This document shows, one piece after another, positions 29,863 through 42,655 of a stretch of DNA of 64,000 nt. Position 1 is the first letter of the stretch. Each line of letters begins with the position of its first letter. The notes under the pieces were generated by a model, which saw only the letters and a list, made by a program, of their open reading frames with translations, was not told where the DNA came from and made no database searches. The position numbers and the translations under genes were made by a program. The stretch is from Acholoe squamosa (taxonomy: Eukaryota > Annelida > Polychaeta > Phyllodocida > Polynoidae): assembly GCA_949317995.1 (NCBI GenBank), contig OX439051.1, forward strand, positions 36,645,250-36,709,249, in the 5' to 3' direction.

Positions 29863-29999
29863 TAACTAAGTAATGTATGGGCTAACAGGCACCGAATGGC
29901 ATGTATCGTAGGATATCGAACGAGTGGCCGCAGGCCACGAGTTCGATATCCTACGATACATGCCATGAGGTGCCTGTTAGCCCATACCTTACTAAGTTT
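29863..29999. repeat. Near-perfect 137-bp palindromic hairpin
   Basis: Arms of about 66 bp fold back around a 3-nt GCA loop (29930-29932). The inner stem is GTGGCC/GGCCAC, then 26 perfectly paired bases through GTTCGATATCCTACG, then 19 perfectly paired bases of GTATGGGCTAACAGGCACC. The only inner interruptions are two symmetric GA-opposite-GA positions. The outer ACTAAGT/ACTTAGT part has a few mismatches. Confidence 0.9.
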
Positions 30000-30005
30000 A
30001 TTACA

Positions 30006-30055
30006 CGATTAATCAATAAAAAATCAATAAATAATCAATAAAATATCAATAAAAA
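30006..30055 (+). repeat. ATCAATAAA short tandem repeats
   Basis: About five imperfect ATCAATAAA-type units lie directly next to the hairpin. Confidence 0.7.
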
Positions 30056-30346
30056 CAAGTTGAAAACAAAAATCCTTCCCCGGGACACGAAGCCTGCCAT
30101 AGTACACGCAGCTCAGCGCCCAGCAGCGGACAGCGACAGCCCCTGTCTCAGCTAGCCTTGGCAGCGGCACACGGTGAAAAATAGTGTATGTACACCTCGG
30201 CGCCCGGCAGCTGTTGGTTTAGTACCGTATATCCTCGTGTTAAGGCCTGGTCAATTTGCCACTTAGTAAGGAGGTTTAGGTACTAATACAAGCCTGGGCG
30301 TATAAACGGGGAAATATGGTATGTAGCACACGGCGAAAAAAACATG

Positions 30347-30419
30347 CTCCCAGACCGGGACTCGTCCCGCCTACCTATAACGGCTGAGCGCAACGTGCTA
30401 ACCGCTAGACCACCGGGTC
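30347..30419 (-). tRNA. tRNA-like sequence, degenerate, Glu/Asp-type A box
   Basis: On the minus strand GGTGGTCTAGCGGTTAGC is a near-perfect A-box half. The T arm (GCGGG/CCCGG flanks) has a shortened loop, ACGAGT. The acceptor and anticodon stems are weak. It is a pseudogene or SINE head. Confidence 0.42.
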
Positions 30420-30544
30420 TCCTCCTTCAAAGACCGTCTCGGCTTGGATTGATTTGAACGCGTCCTTTGGTTATGTATACATGAACACCTCGGCGCCCGG
30501 CTAGGATTCCTTTGTTTGGTTTAGTTCTAGCCAACCACCTCTCG

Positions 30545-30665
30545 TCAGTCCCTGTGGCGCAGTGCATAGGGAGTTGGATTTGGGATGTGAGACTGCAGGT
30601 TCGATCCCTACCCTGGCCTGGAAAATTTCGTGGGTTTTAACATGTGACATGTGACATGTGACATG
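30545..30665 (+). mobile_element. tRNA-derived SINE with ACATGTG tail
   Basis: The head has an A box (TGTGGCGCAGTGCATAGG) and a B box (GGTTCGATCCC). About 20 nt after a degenerate 3' acceptor it runs into a simple repeat of ACATGTG units (30640-30665), the usual SINE end. No target duplication was identified. Confidence 0.5.
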
Positions 30666-30672
30666 GACAAGG

Positions 30673-30734
30673 AGTGCTGATATCCACCTCAGAGAGTGCT
30701 GATATCCACCTCAGAGAGTGCTGATATCCACCTG
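30673..30734 (+). repeat. 22-bp tandem repeat, about 3 units
   Basis: AGTGCTGATATCCACCTCAG recurs at 30673, 30695 and 30717. Confidence 0.85.
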
Positions 30735-31380
30735 GGATCTGCTCATAAGGGGTTGCACAATATGCAGGGATATCAGAACTGGGATATCCAGAAAAAGCAC
30801 CCTGAGTCACAGAAATCGTGTAATAAACACCAATACAAAGATTTCTTCCACTTCTCTCTATGACTTCATATTAGATAAAAGGCCTATGTTTAGAGCTGTA
30901 TTTCTTGATGTACTCTCTGTGAGTCCAGTTTAATCCTGAAATCCATTTTCCAGACATGTGACTGATTAGGTAATGATGCATCACATATGTCAACAAACCA
31001 TAAAAGGCACATTTAGATGATTTTGATACTAGAAGGCTCACTATATCAAGGGTTTTCCAATGATACAAAATTTATTATGTTGCCACATGTTTGTAATTGA
31101 TAGTATGGCTGAATATGCAGGATAGTTGATGGAAAAGAGTTAAAAAGTTGTGAACTCTCGCCATGAGGGAGGCATAGAAACAGAAAATACACCAAATTAA
31201 GTATATGTTTATAAAGAATGCAAAAGAAATAGTAATGAACGGTTATTCCCCTACTTTTCTCTATACAGTATGATTATGATCATGGTAATGTTAATAGTCC
31301 ATTTCAATGGGAATAGCTATATCAGAAACAAAATATTCTAAATAGCCTATTCACATCCATCAATCATGACCTTCTTGGAA
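30735..31380. other. Foldback interior, no gene
   Basis: No recognisable feature between the 22-bp repeat and the right arm. Confidence 0.5.
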
Positions 31381-32154
31381 TGTTAAAAAAAAATCAGACC
31401 ATTTCAACCACTGACTCCTCATCAGATATCAGTTCACCTTAGAAGGGACCCTAGCTGACTATGTGGAATTGGCAGACATTTCAGAACAAATTTTGGTGGA
31501 CAGAATGGCATCTGAACATTTAATTTTGAAGACAAAATGGAAATAGCGGACATTTTGGAACAAAGCTTGATGGACAAAACTGAATTAACCAATGTTAGTG
31601 GACATTTTGGACACAGTGGAATGTTGACAATTCTGCAGACATTTTGGACCAAATGCTTGCGGACAAAGTGGAATTTGGAACTTTTTACGGATGTTTCGGA
31701 ACAAAACCTGGTGAACACAATGGAATCTGGGCCTTTTTGTGGATAATTTCAAACTAAACCCTGTGGACAGAATGGACTTTGGAACTGTTTGCGGACATTT
31801 TTGAGCAAAACTGAGGGACACAATGGAATTTGGACATTTTTTGCAGAATTTTGAATGATTTGTGGATGTTTCAGAAGAAGACCTGGTGGACACAATGGAA
31901 TTTCGACATTTTTGTGGATATTTTGGAACAAGAGCTGGTGGACACAATAGAATTCAAATGCTTTTAGTGGTCATTTTGGAGCTAGTGAATAAAATGGAAT
32001 TTTGAACTTTTCGTGGATGTTTTGTAACAAAACATAGTGGACACAATGAAATAAGTAATTTTTGATGGACATTTTGGAACAAAACATGTTGGACGAAATG
32101 GAATTAAGGATCCGGCGGATACATCGGAATGGGTGGACATAATGGAACCCAACA
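31381..32154 (-). repeat. Right arm: inverted minisatellite, about 14 units
   Basis: The same monomer as the left arm in reverse complement (TTGGAACAAAACNTGGTGGA, then CACAATGGAAT). The outer 55 bp and inner 40 bp match the left arm best, so the ends are better preserved than the middle. Confidence 0.8.
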
Positions 32155-35100
32155 ACTGGGGGTGAAATTCACAATGCTACTAAGTGCCACTTTAATACCT
32201 TGGGAGACGGAAAACATCGTAATGCAGCTTCCCGACCCATTCAGTGGTGTCTCGACGAAAGAAGCCCTGGCAGACCAAACTATGGCAAACCTTGCTGTGG
32301 ATATCCTCTCTTTATTCCTCAAGACATATGTGTGTCTGTGCCTACTTTAAAAATATACATTTTATGAGAAAGCATTCAGGCAAAATGTTTTGTCTACATG
32401 AGTAAAGTTTAAAAGCCATTCTATGAAGGAGAACAGTGGTTCTATCCCCTCCCTTTGTACCCCAGAGACAGCTCTCGGACATGAGCTATAATATTTAGTG
32501 AATACCACCCTCCCTATATGGCAGCAGTGGGTCATACCATAAATGCTGACATCTTGTTTCCCAGGATGGTAATTCACAATACGAAAGAGAGTGGAAATTA
32601 ATGAAGACAGTGAAAATTGTATGTCTGGAGGTTAATTAAAAAGATCCTGGGATCGCAACCTCAGCGATATTAGGAATTATTCTGCCTTATCCTATTAAGC
32701 GATCTTAAGATTAGACTGTGTTCACTATTCCTAGCCAGCACTAAGATCATTCTGATCTTAGCCTCAGCCCTCCTACACTATTCCAAGAAGTACTGACTGG
32801 GCACAGGGGTAAGTGTCCCAAAATAAAGGAATAGCTGTGGTGTCACTCTTCTTCACAACAGTGTTTATACCATCGTTCCCCGTCCCCATATGGGCTAACA
32901 AAAGAGCACAGGGTGCAGCTGACCCTGTACAGTATTCAAGAGTTGTTCCCATGAATGTATGATTTATGCTTGCCTATTAGAAGCATAGTGCCTCCCAGGA
33001 CAAAGAGAGAGAAGGGAAGAATTACCTTTCAGTGCACTTAATGCATGAGTAGCCCTAAGAGCCCACAAGGACACTCAGCAAACATCCTCCCTCCCTTGTA
33101 TATGTATGCAGCAAGCTATTCACTCTTTTGATCAGGAGTGTTCCCTGTAAGTGCTCTTGTACTCAGGTTAAATCACTATGCAATTCTTTCACTAAGGTTG
33201 CAGTGATCTTAGCGCTGGAAAAGGAATAGTGAAGTGATCTCAGGACTTGCTGCTATTCCTGACAGGCCTACAACCACCAATTAGATAGGGTAGACTGACC
33301 AGGTCTTATGATATGTGCCTACACTTAGATAGCAGGGCTAGAAATCCCAGGATCTTTTGAATTAACCTCCAGAGAATGCTCTTTTCAAATCGGCTTTTCA
33401 GGTAAGATGGTGAAATTCGTAAAACTAATTTTATGATACCTCCTGGGAGTATCCTAGGAAATCAATTTTACTATCTTCCTATACCTTCATGCATTGACTT
33501 ACAACAGCTATATGCACTATATTAGCCATTCTTTTCCATTGCCCTCCCACCCAAGTGTGGTATTAATACCAAGATCATTCCAGACTCTTCAGAGTCATAT
33601 AAAAAAAAATACATGCCAACACTAGTTACTACAGTGGCCTGTTACCCATCTGGGTGCTTACTAATATAAATGCCTATATGTACCCCGGTCCTTATTAGAC
33701 ACACTGACAAGCACTTATTTGATTACTATTTCATAGTGCTGAAGTCTGTATGCAATACCTCTGTACCCTGGCACTTATTTGAGGCTGGTGCATATTTGAG
33801 ACAACAGTGCTTAAATGGGCCATTATATACGGTATAACATATACGCTCCCTGATAACATGTCTCACACACGAGCATAGAGATCAGACTAGGGGGCTTTCC
33901 TCCCCAATGTGAATTCTGTTAACCTCATATTTTAGGAATAACCCTTCTTGTTGCTTAGAAAGGATATTTGAATAATATTTTGTTGAATTTTATGGGGATT
34001 TAAAGTAAAGGTGAGAGTTACAGTATTGATATCAAATAACAGCGCCCTATCCCTGTCCAGTAGACGCCCTCCCTCCAGCATCCCCTGTATTACACTGAGT
34101 TACATTGGGGGAGGGGGGTGACTTTGCTCTTCTCTCTCCCTCAGGCCCTGTTCACCTTTCATCTCCTGAGCAGTGATTAATGACCATCCCCTAGATGATG
34201 TGTCTCCCTTTGGTGGCACCCTCCTGTGTTTGTTAAGTAAACTAAGTTAGCTGCAGAGGAAAACTCTCCGTCAGTGCTGCAAAGCAGATTCAGTGAAAGA
34301 TTCTACAGGAGAATTTTACAATGAATTAAAATCATGTATCCTTGAAAGTCATGGCATAATTGAATATCCTTCACTTGTTGCTGAAAGCAAATGATATTCT
34401 CAGTCCATACCATTCTTGATATCATGCTAGCTATGCACAACCACTTGAATAGTGATAAGCTCCTTAGTATCATGTACCAATCGGTAGACTCACCAGGGAG
34501 CAGTGGGGTGACAAGTCAACAGAGGGACATGAACAGTGGGCCTTCAAGCTGTGATTGGTCTAAGGCTTAAATTAAACCCATAGCCCTTGGTCCCATATAG
34601 CCTCAGTGCATCTTGCCCATTGGTTGCTGTGCAGTATGTATGCAGCCCGGGTGAGATATATTCATTTAACATACGGACCTTATATAGGGGGATGATATGG
34701 TCCTGTAGAGTTGGAATGATGCTCAAATGAAGTGCTTTTGATCAGACTTTGTGGCACTTCACCAGTGCAACATGGCGACAAGTGGGCATGATGCTGTCCT
34801 TCATCAGTGGCCCTTAATTAAAGGAGTTTTACTTGGTTCATGTCAGACCTAAGCACACAGGGCCTTCACAGAAGCAGTTTGGGGAACGATGGATAGTACC
34901 CAAGATTACTACATAATGCTCTTTTTGGGTTGTGATGAATATGTTCCGGAATCTTCTTACTGATGAATATGAAACAACTTCACCTTACCTGTATTTTTTA
35001 CAGGTAAGGTGGATTGTCATGTTGAAATCACCTTTTTAAAAGACCTTTTAAGAACCTCATTCATATTTTTTTTTCATTGCAGTGTGCTATTAATGCAGAA

Positions 35101-37014
35101 AAATTAAAAATGTATTATTGGTCAGCCTCAGAAGCGACATACATAGGTGTGATTGGCAATGGAAGAAAGTCAGAAAGCTAACACAATTCACTTCATTTTT
35201 ATCTGTATGAGGTGCCAATGGTAAAAGATTATCTGAGAAGACCCCCGGTTCGGAAACACAGTGGTAGTTTCTAAAAAGAAGACAAATATCCCCAAGAATA
35301 CATGTAATTATGTGTGTAACATTTGACTCTTCAAGAGTGTATGATGTATATCCTCGCACTACATCTGATTGCCCAATTGGCAGCATTTAGAATACCCTCT
35401 TAATCGATAGCATTAGCTGCATGGAGTATTACTGTACAGCTCAGACAATTTAGAGGTATTTACAATCTGTTTCTGCTGCAAGCCCAAAGTGCATTATCAT
35501 CTGTGAGCTTCTTCTCGTAATACCTGTAATTAACAACAGCAGTCCTTTGAAGTATTAAGGCATTCATACTATCTATTACTTAGAGTATAAGTACCTTATG
35601 GCCATATAAAGGTCTATATGGTGCTGATACTGCAGATCCCATGTCTAATTAGCTGAAGGCTCCTCCTCTGGTTACCTAGGTTGATCATTAATTACAAACA
35701 GCAGCTTAGGATGGTAAGATGCTCTCTATTAACCCTCTATGGACGGTGGATTGCTTTACGTCAAATTACTGCATGACTTCTCTCCAGAAGTACAGCTCTG
35801 ATAGAAGTTCTCAAAAGGGTTACTTGGCATTGTTGAGAAGTGCCCTCCTGACTAGGTTTACATCTACACTGTCTGATGACTCCATGAATGCAGATAGTGA
35901 TGATGAAGGCAATATGCTCCACAAGGCTCAGCAACAGTTGTAAATAACAGCTATGTTGTGTTTAAGGAACCATGCATTTTTCAACAAGTTGGGTCTGCAG
36001 TATTAACCATGATGGTAATAATGAGTGGATTGTATTTTTATCCAGATAGATGATGAACATTGACATGTATGGGGCAATTCACTTTTTAATACATATTAGG
36101 CTCAGGACTGATGGATTAACAAACTCAGTATTACTTAATAACACTTAATTTTATGGAAAGCACTATATCTCGGCTTTATAGAAAGGTTGATTCAACTCCA
36201 AATGGGTCGCATTTTATAGCCTGTGGCTTAAAACCTTCCGAAACTCGTTCAGCGTGATTCACAAAATGTTAGAGAACACCAGAACTACATCAAGAAACAA
36301 TTGGATTTGGCCCTAATGTGGGTTCAACAATGCTACCATAGATTAAGTGTACCAAAAATCAATTACCAGGAATCAAATCTCTCAGAATTATGCATCTTGT
36401 ACTATATAGTGTGAAATGTGAAAGTTGATGAAAATTTCTCCACAAGTTTAACTTTATCCTCAATTCAACAACATTCATCACATACTCTTAAAATTAGTCT
36501 ACTTTCCATAAAGGGTGTCTACTACACAAAACAATTGCCCATTGCCAGTTAAAAGTTACTTAAGAAGCTCAGGAAGGCCTTCCCTGAAAATAAATTGTGG
36601 CCTTTTTTAGGCAAACTTCGGACCCTTTGCTGGCCAGGTCTTATAAAAAAATAAATAAACATAACTAATTTTGTCGTTTTTAACTTCCCAAACATGTCTA
36701 CTAAGCAATAGGAAAGTATTTAATACTGTACAAGATGATTCCTTAGACTGGAGAGCATTCTTCTGTAAAAATCCAGAATTGAAAATTACTTCCAAGCCTA
36801 TGGTGATGTGGGATTTATAGATAGTGCCAAACTTTCTTTGTCAAATAGACCCCTATTGGAATCCCATTGATGGTGGGTATCAAGAATGTTACATCTGGTA
36901 TTTTAACAGGCTAGCCAGTTCATATATATGATAGGCTTGATGAGAAGAAAACCTGTCTTTATAGAAGAAGAGGTACTTTGAAATAATTATGAGTTGTATC
37001 AACTTCAAATGACA

Positions 37015-37260
37015 AGGGTATGTTAGATAGGACCTCCCACTAAGGCAAAAACTAGATTATGGTGTTCTAGAAGTGCTTAGTTAAGAAATAAATGACTTTA
37101 GAATCTGAGAAAATGGTCCACATTGCAAAATTTTGGCAATGTTTCACCTTTGACCCCTAATATCTCCCAGAATGAAAGGTCGACAAATGCAAATTTGCCA
37201 TTTTTTAAGTTCCAGATGTTTTCTATCAAATATGACTGGATTAAGGAAGAAAGGGGCCTC
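37015..37260 (+). repeat. Dispersed repeat family copy (see 2860-3190, 57390-57640)
   Basis: It shares the GATAGGACC start and the GATGTTTTCTATCAAATATGA end. A shorter relative lies near 39040-39230. Confidence 0.45.
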
Positions 37261-39341
37261 AAATTGTTTACTTAGCTCCATGAAGCCAAAAAGACCCAAA
37301 AACATTGTTTCTTGGAATGCCCCACATAGGGATCATGATGGTTTTTGATTGGACATATAAGGGTATGACAAAGGAGGATCAAACATATTTTATGTAGTTA
37401 GCTCAACTCCGAAAAGAAACCCCTTAACTTTTAGATGTTACCCCTTTAAGAGGTCTGTGTATATGATTAGTTGCATACAACACATGAAGATCTAATACAA
37501 TAGGTTTAAGACAGTTTATAAGACTGTTTATGACCATAGCGGACCCCCTAGGGATCATTTTGTCCTTGGGTGGGGGTGGGGGGGTTATCTAGGGGACCAT
37601 TTGGGCCCAGAAACTTATAGTCATTGTCCATATGTAACTGCTCATCATACATTAGGCATAGGAGATGGAACTATCCACATATATTCTGATTGTGTAGCAA
37701 TATGCACTGTCATATACATGACAAGGAATACATATGAATGATGCACTGCAGTGTTAACAGAGCCTGCATGTCACATATTATTATTCACAGGGGACAGACT
37801 TATAACAGTACCCGATATGTCACCATGCTATATCCAATGGTATGTCTCAATGTATCTATGGGTCATTTTGACTGTTTTGAAAATAAATTCTCACAATTTT
37901 ACAATACTTCTGACACTGAGTGCATGTCAGGTCCTACCTAAATACAGACTAGGGTACCTCAAATACTCTATTACTTATTGCAAAACAGATAATCAATATC
38001 GAACATCACTTAGGTCCATCTTGTTCATTCTATTATGACACACCCAAAAATGTTACATATGTGAGGTTTTCGATAGAATTTTCCACCTGATGTGAGGTTT
38101 GCCTCGCTGAGACCAAAAGTCCCCCACTGCAGCTGTACTACTTGGACTTTGGCCTTGATTTTTGTCTTAACCGAACAGTTTTTATACATATTAAACAAGA
38201 ATACACTAGAAAAAAAGAATTTTTCATTTATATAGCCTACAGACATGTAAAATTGGATCTCACATACGCAATGTTTTCAGGAGTTCAATTTTGGTTTATG
38301 AGATCTAGCTTGTATATGCAACAAACTAGCAGTTTGATTTATTTACCATCATAACCCCCCTAGGGACCCTGCTCAACACAATTAATAAGAACAGTGAGGA
38401 AACATTATTTTTATGGAAGTTAGTTCATTGCGTACATGTGGTTTCTCACAGTTCAGTATAATAAGACATGTGGGAAAGAAGGTTGAAGTTTGAAGTTTTG
38501 AAGTTTTAACACTGTTTATTGGCTAATGGAAGCACTACCTAAGTAGTTGTTACATTCAGTCGCCAGTTATGAATGGTATTACATATTTCAGGTACAGGGT
38601 ACTATCTATGATATACAGGTGGTTTCCATGAACTTATCGCATCATCAAGTTTATCATAACACATATATTACCAATTACAGTTCATAATCTGCCTAGTGCC
38701 ATTGATATTTCACCTCTTAAGCTCAATTTGAAGCCACCCATATTAGGTTTCAATTGACTTCCAACAGGTAATATTTCCCATATTTGGTTTCCATGATATA
38801 ATGGACTACTTCTATATATCTCCTTTTTGGGTCTGCTTACCTTAAGCTTTCTCTTATCATGACCCCGTAATTCTCTGGGGGGAACCACAACATGTTCTTC
38901 ACATTGGGCATATTTATACATATGGTAGTGACATGACCAAAACATTTCTAATAGATAGCTATGACCTCCTACCAATGTTAAAACAGGCATATGACACTCT
39001 AAAGCTGTCTACCTTAATAAAATATTTGTGGAAATAATAGAAAATTGGTCAAAAAAAGGGAATTTTTGGCATGTTGTCCAAATTCGAGCCTCCGTAGGTC
39101 ATTTAATTATAGGTGGACATACATAAACCTGCACTCTGCTTTACGCTCAAGATGTTTTCGATCAAATGTGACTAGAATAAGGAAGAATGGTGATGTACAT
39201 TTGATACTGTAGCTCCCCATAGCTAAAAAAGCCCCAAAATGGTCCCAAACATCGCTCAGTGAATCTGCCCATAGAGGAATAAGGATTGCGTCAAAAGAAA
39301 GAGGCATGTCTCTTCCAACAGAAAATCTGATGAATGAAGGT

Positions 39342-39521
39342 GAGTGAGTGAGTAATGGATGTTTAACGCCATTTCGACAGCTAAGGTCATATTCATAGTG
39401 AGAACTACATTACACAATTTCACAGAGGAATGTGTCAATTCCCACACATATATGCACCACACACATCCTGAGGGGATAGGAAAGAGGAGAAATAGACCCT
39501 TTTAAGTGGGCTAGGGAAGCC
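39342..39521 (-). mobile_element. SINE-like element, copy 1, with 10-bp target duplication
   Basis: The 180-bp element is flanked by GAATGAAGGT at 39332-39341 and 39522-39531. In minus orientation it ends GGCGTTAAACATCC...(ACTC)n, resembling molluscan SINE tails. No tRNA-type boxes were seen in its head. Confidence 0.8.
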
Positions 39522-40720
39522 GAATGAAGGTACTTACTTGGAATGCTGCATGCTTCTCCTATGGCTGACATATTGTTTTGTTACCTGATTTACAAAATCT
39601 CTGAAGTCTGGGATGAGGAGAGAAAAAATACATGACAGTATTTGCCCCTTTCCATTATCTTTTATCTCACTTGCATCCAATCTTATTAGGTTATCAGCAG
39701 TGAAGGCGGGGGGGGGGTGCTCCTAGGCCTCCTGGGAAATGCCTGCAATACATTATATTTCCCTGGTACTAAATCTATTACCATTTACAATGGCAATGTG
39801 AGTCTATGTATGTTTACAAATTTGGCCAGGTGAGGGAAAATATGCCTCCTGAGGGGAAATAGCTTTTTAAGGTTTAAGTCATGGGCCTTAAAATGAGATA
39901 TCTTGAGCTAAAATATCCCCGGTAGTTTTGCTGTAATTGCTTGTCAAACATAGGTTGGTATGTACAATTGAAAATGGGAAATAAACAATTGCATTATATC
40001 CTATCATAAGCACTAATGATGCTAAAAATACAGTTTTGTGGAAAAATAACCAAAGAAATGTAATGTTTTTGTCATAAAGTTGGTTCTAGAGGGAATGTTT
40101 GAGTTCTGTTTTAGGTTCTAGGTTCCTGAAGGAATTTCAAAACAAGTTTGTGGCAAAAATTCCAAATTGTAATAGGGGAGTTGTTTCCATGGCAACCGGA
40201 AATTGCCTTATCTACCAATTTTGGTGTAAAACTTTTTTTAGCATATTTGTCAGTGTTTTACCCATATTCTGCCCCCTGGTGGCCAAAACCAGTACTAGAA
40301 ATCCCCCCCCCCTGGAGGTGTGTTCTTCCCCGTTGGGCCACATAAAGATATAGGTTCGGAAAGGGTGGAAGGAAGGGTACAATTGTGAGAGTGTGGTTGG
40401 ACTGATTAATTTCCGAGGAAGAAACGCCTTTGTGTGCATATGGAATGTGGGATTTCTCCTCCCACGCTACAGAAAGAAAGTGCATGTTTTCACACAAATT
40501 AGAGACTGGACATGAAGGCACACGTTTATAAGTGAAAAAGCTTGGGGCTAAATGAAAAGGGGAAAATCATAGTGTTTGGACAAGTGATATTAAGATTATA
40601 TATGGTGTTCAGTCAACAGTGGTAATGTTGTCCATTGTTCAGTGGACATTTTGGATAGAAGTTTTAAATCAGATTTTTGTTAATCAAAGGTTAGTGTTAT
40701 AAGAATGGTGGTTGCGTCAG

Positions 40721-41658
40721 CATCAGTCTTCTCACCCCATTCTGACCTCCAAATCCCCTGCACGGTAGGACTTAATGCCCATAAGGCAAAGACATTGGTT
40801 AAACAAACCCCTGACACATGTTGAGGGTCAATTTAATTAATCAATTAATTAACCATACATTAAAGTCATATGGCACTACTAGTACCTTATTTAACTATAA
40901 AAGTAGTAAGATATTTATAATAACCTATTCCATACACATACAAGTATAGCTTTCATACATCTTATACAGCTGCTTTGGAAACTATGATCCATGAACTTGA
41001 ATTTCTGTGTAGTAATACCATGGACCTATGTTATACAAGTGTGACAATATATCCCAGAGGACAGTGATCAGTGATAGTGGATATTGTATAACCAATGATA
41101 TCTTTGGAGACATTTCATTATCGAAATTATAATCCATGTTTCTTTTCTTTCCACACTAACCAAAACTAACTAGGTAAAGGATGAAAGGTTTACCGCCGGG
41201 ACAACCAAGAACACCTGGAATCCTGTCTACTCTGCGGCCTTACTTTGGAACAATGCACAGGTCCAACTTGATGCAACAGTCAACTAACATGCCTCCCAAT
41301 CACCCCCTTCATCTCATCTCACCACTAAGATTCTTCAAGAACCAGTAAGACAGAAAACTTACTTAAATTATAATGTATAGGTAATAGGTACCCCTACTCT
41401 TCACTCTTTGAGCATGATGAGGTCACCATACTGTACATGTACCCATATAATAATTATTTGTGCCCATACACAGGTAATCTCATCATACCAGCTTTGTGCT
41501 CAGCCAGACATTTCCCATCTGGTCTAGACTCGTTAGGCATATTAGCAACATATTTATTTTAAGAATATCAAATAGCATCAATGCCAATATCTGTTGTGGA
41601 GAGGTATATAAATACACTAAAAGTTTGGATAAAGTAGTTCCAACACAGGGGGGGGGAA
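40721..41658. other. No recognisable gene
   Basis: An AT-rich spacer between repeat unit A and the SINE/endonuclease fragment. Nothing supported. Confidence 0.5.
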
Positions 41659-41671
41659 GCCGGTAGATGGT

Positions 41672-41856
41672 GAGTGAGTGAGTGAGTAATTGATGTTTAA
41701 CGCCATTTCGACAGCTAAGGACATATTCATGGCGAGAACTACATTACACAATTTCACAGAGGAATGTGTCAGTGCCCGCGCATATGTGCACCACACACAT
41801 CCCGAGGGGATAGGAAAGAGGAGAAATAGACCCTTTTAAGTGGGCTAGGGAAGCCC
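41672..41856 (-). mobile_element. SINE-like element, copy 2, with 13-bp target duplication
   Basis: The 185-bp element is about 90% identical to 39342-39521. It is flanked by GCCGGTAGATGGT at 41659-41671 and 41857-41869. Target duplications of this length fit endonuclease-primed retrotransposition. Confidence 0.85.
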
Positions 41857-41864
41857 GCCGGTAG

Positions 41865-42655
41865 ATGGTACTGGCCTCACTATACGTAATGTCAAGCCTT
41901 TACTTTAAAGGGCATCGAGGTCTTCACTTAGTTCACATGAACTTGCACAGTCTACATGGTAATATTGAATACCTTCTGCCTTACATGGTAGATTGCAATG
42001 TTGACTGCTTCCTAGGAACTGAATCACGGCCCCAAGAACTACCCTCAAGCCATGTAGGCCTACAAGGTTACAATACTCTTAGGTTAGATAAGGACCTCAT
42101 AGCAACAGGTATGGTGACGGGCTGTGGCCTACTCATATACTTTGCTTATGATGGGACCGTCTCTGATCAAAAGGTAAAACAATACATTCTAAGCACCACA
42201 GACATTGAGGTTCAATGTGTAGAAATCAAAAAAAGTATGAACAAAAAGGTTACCCTAGTAAACACCTATAGATCACACTATGGTTATGTATACAGTTTTA
42301 TTGAAAAACTGGAAGCTATTATCAGGAGCATGACAGAGGCACATGATAGAGAGATCTTTGTCTTACGGGACTTCAACATAAACATGCTTGAAAATGGTCC
42401 AGAGCTATCACAGCATTTGCACAGAGAAATGGAATGAAACAGCTGATAAAACAATTTACCCATCCCAATCCAAACCCTGGAGGGGCCCCAACACTGATTG
42501 ATCTAATCATTACAAACTCCCCCAAAGTAGCTAATAGCGGAGTAATCCCTATGAATATAACAGATCACTATGCTGTGTTTGTTACCAGACTCCATACCCC
42601 TATACAAAAGGAAAAAAAAACTACAATTTCAGGCAAGAAAAGCAACCTTGGATAA
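41865..42655 (+). pseudogene. Non-LTR endonuclease fragment, frameshifted and 3'-truncated
   Basis: The AP-endonuclease fold is visible in order. GLHLVHMNLHSL lies near 41918, then FLGTESR (the catalytic Glu block), DIEVQCVEIKK and NKKVTLVNTY, then LRDFNINML, where the usual GDFN glycine is Arg. After a frame change near 42434 come LIDLIITNSP and ITDHYAVF, the terminal SDH/TDH block. There is no RT downstream, so only the endonuclease half remains. It belongs to the same family as 1470-2580. Confidence 0.82.

Larger units (their letters stand above)
26952..32154. mobile_element. Foldback-like element with minisatellite inverted arms
   Basis: The left end TGTTGGGTTCCATTATGTCC (from 26952) is mirrored by the right end (GGAACCCAACA, ending 32154). 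The match continues through CATTCCGATGTATCC and into arrays of a roughly 52-bp minisatellite in opposite orientation. The arms close at matching sequence (GTGGTTGAAATGGTCTGATT and its complement) near 27858 and 31381. Long inverted termini built from tandem subrepeats are the hallmark of Foldback elements. No transposase was seen inside and no clear target duplication, so the class is inferred. Confidence 0.65.
32160..40720 (+). repeat. Diverged segmental repeat, unit A (5' part missing)
   Basis: Anchors shared in order with units B and C are: AAGTGCCA...GGGAGACRGAAAAC (32182, 44638, 52397); the TTTGGTGGCACC block (34210, 45710, 53240); CACTGCAGTGTTA with CACCATGCTAT (37745, 47535, 58870); and AATCATAGTG with the TGGATAGA block (40566, 48992, 59885). 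An AACAACAGCAGT block is shared with C only (35535, 54155). Unit A starts exactly at the foldback end and lacks the first 1.9 kb of B and C. No coding region was recognised. Confidence 0.75.
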
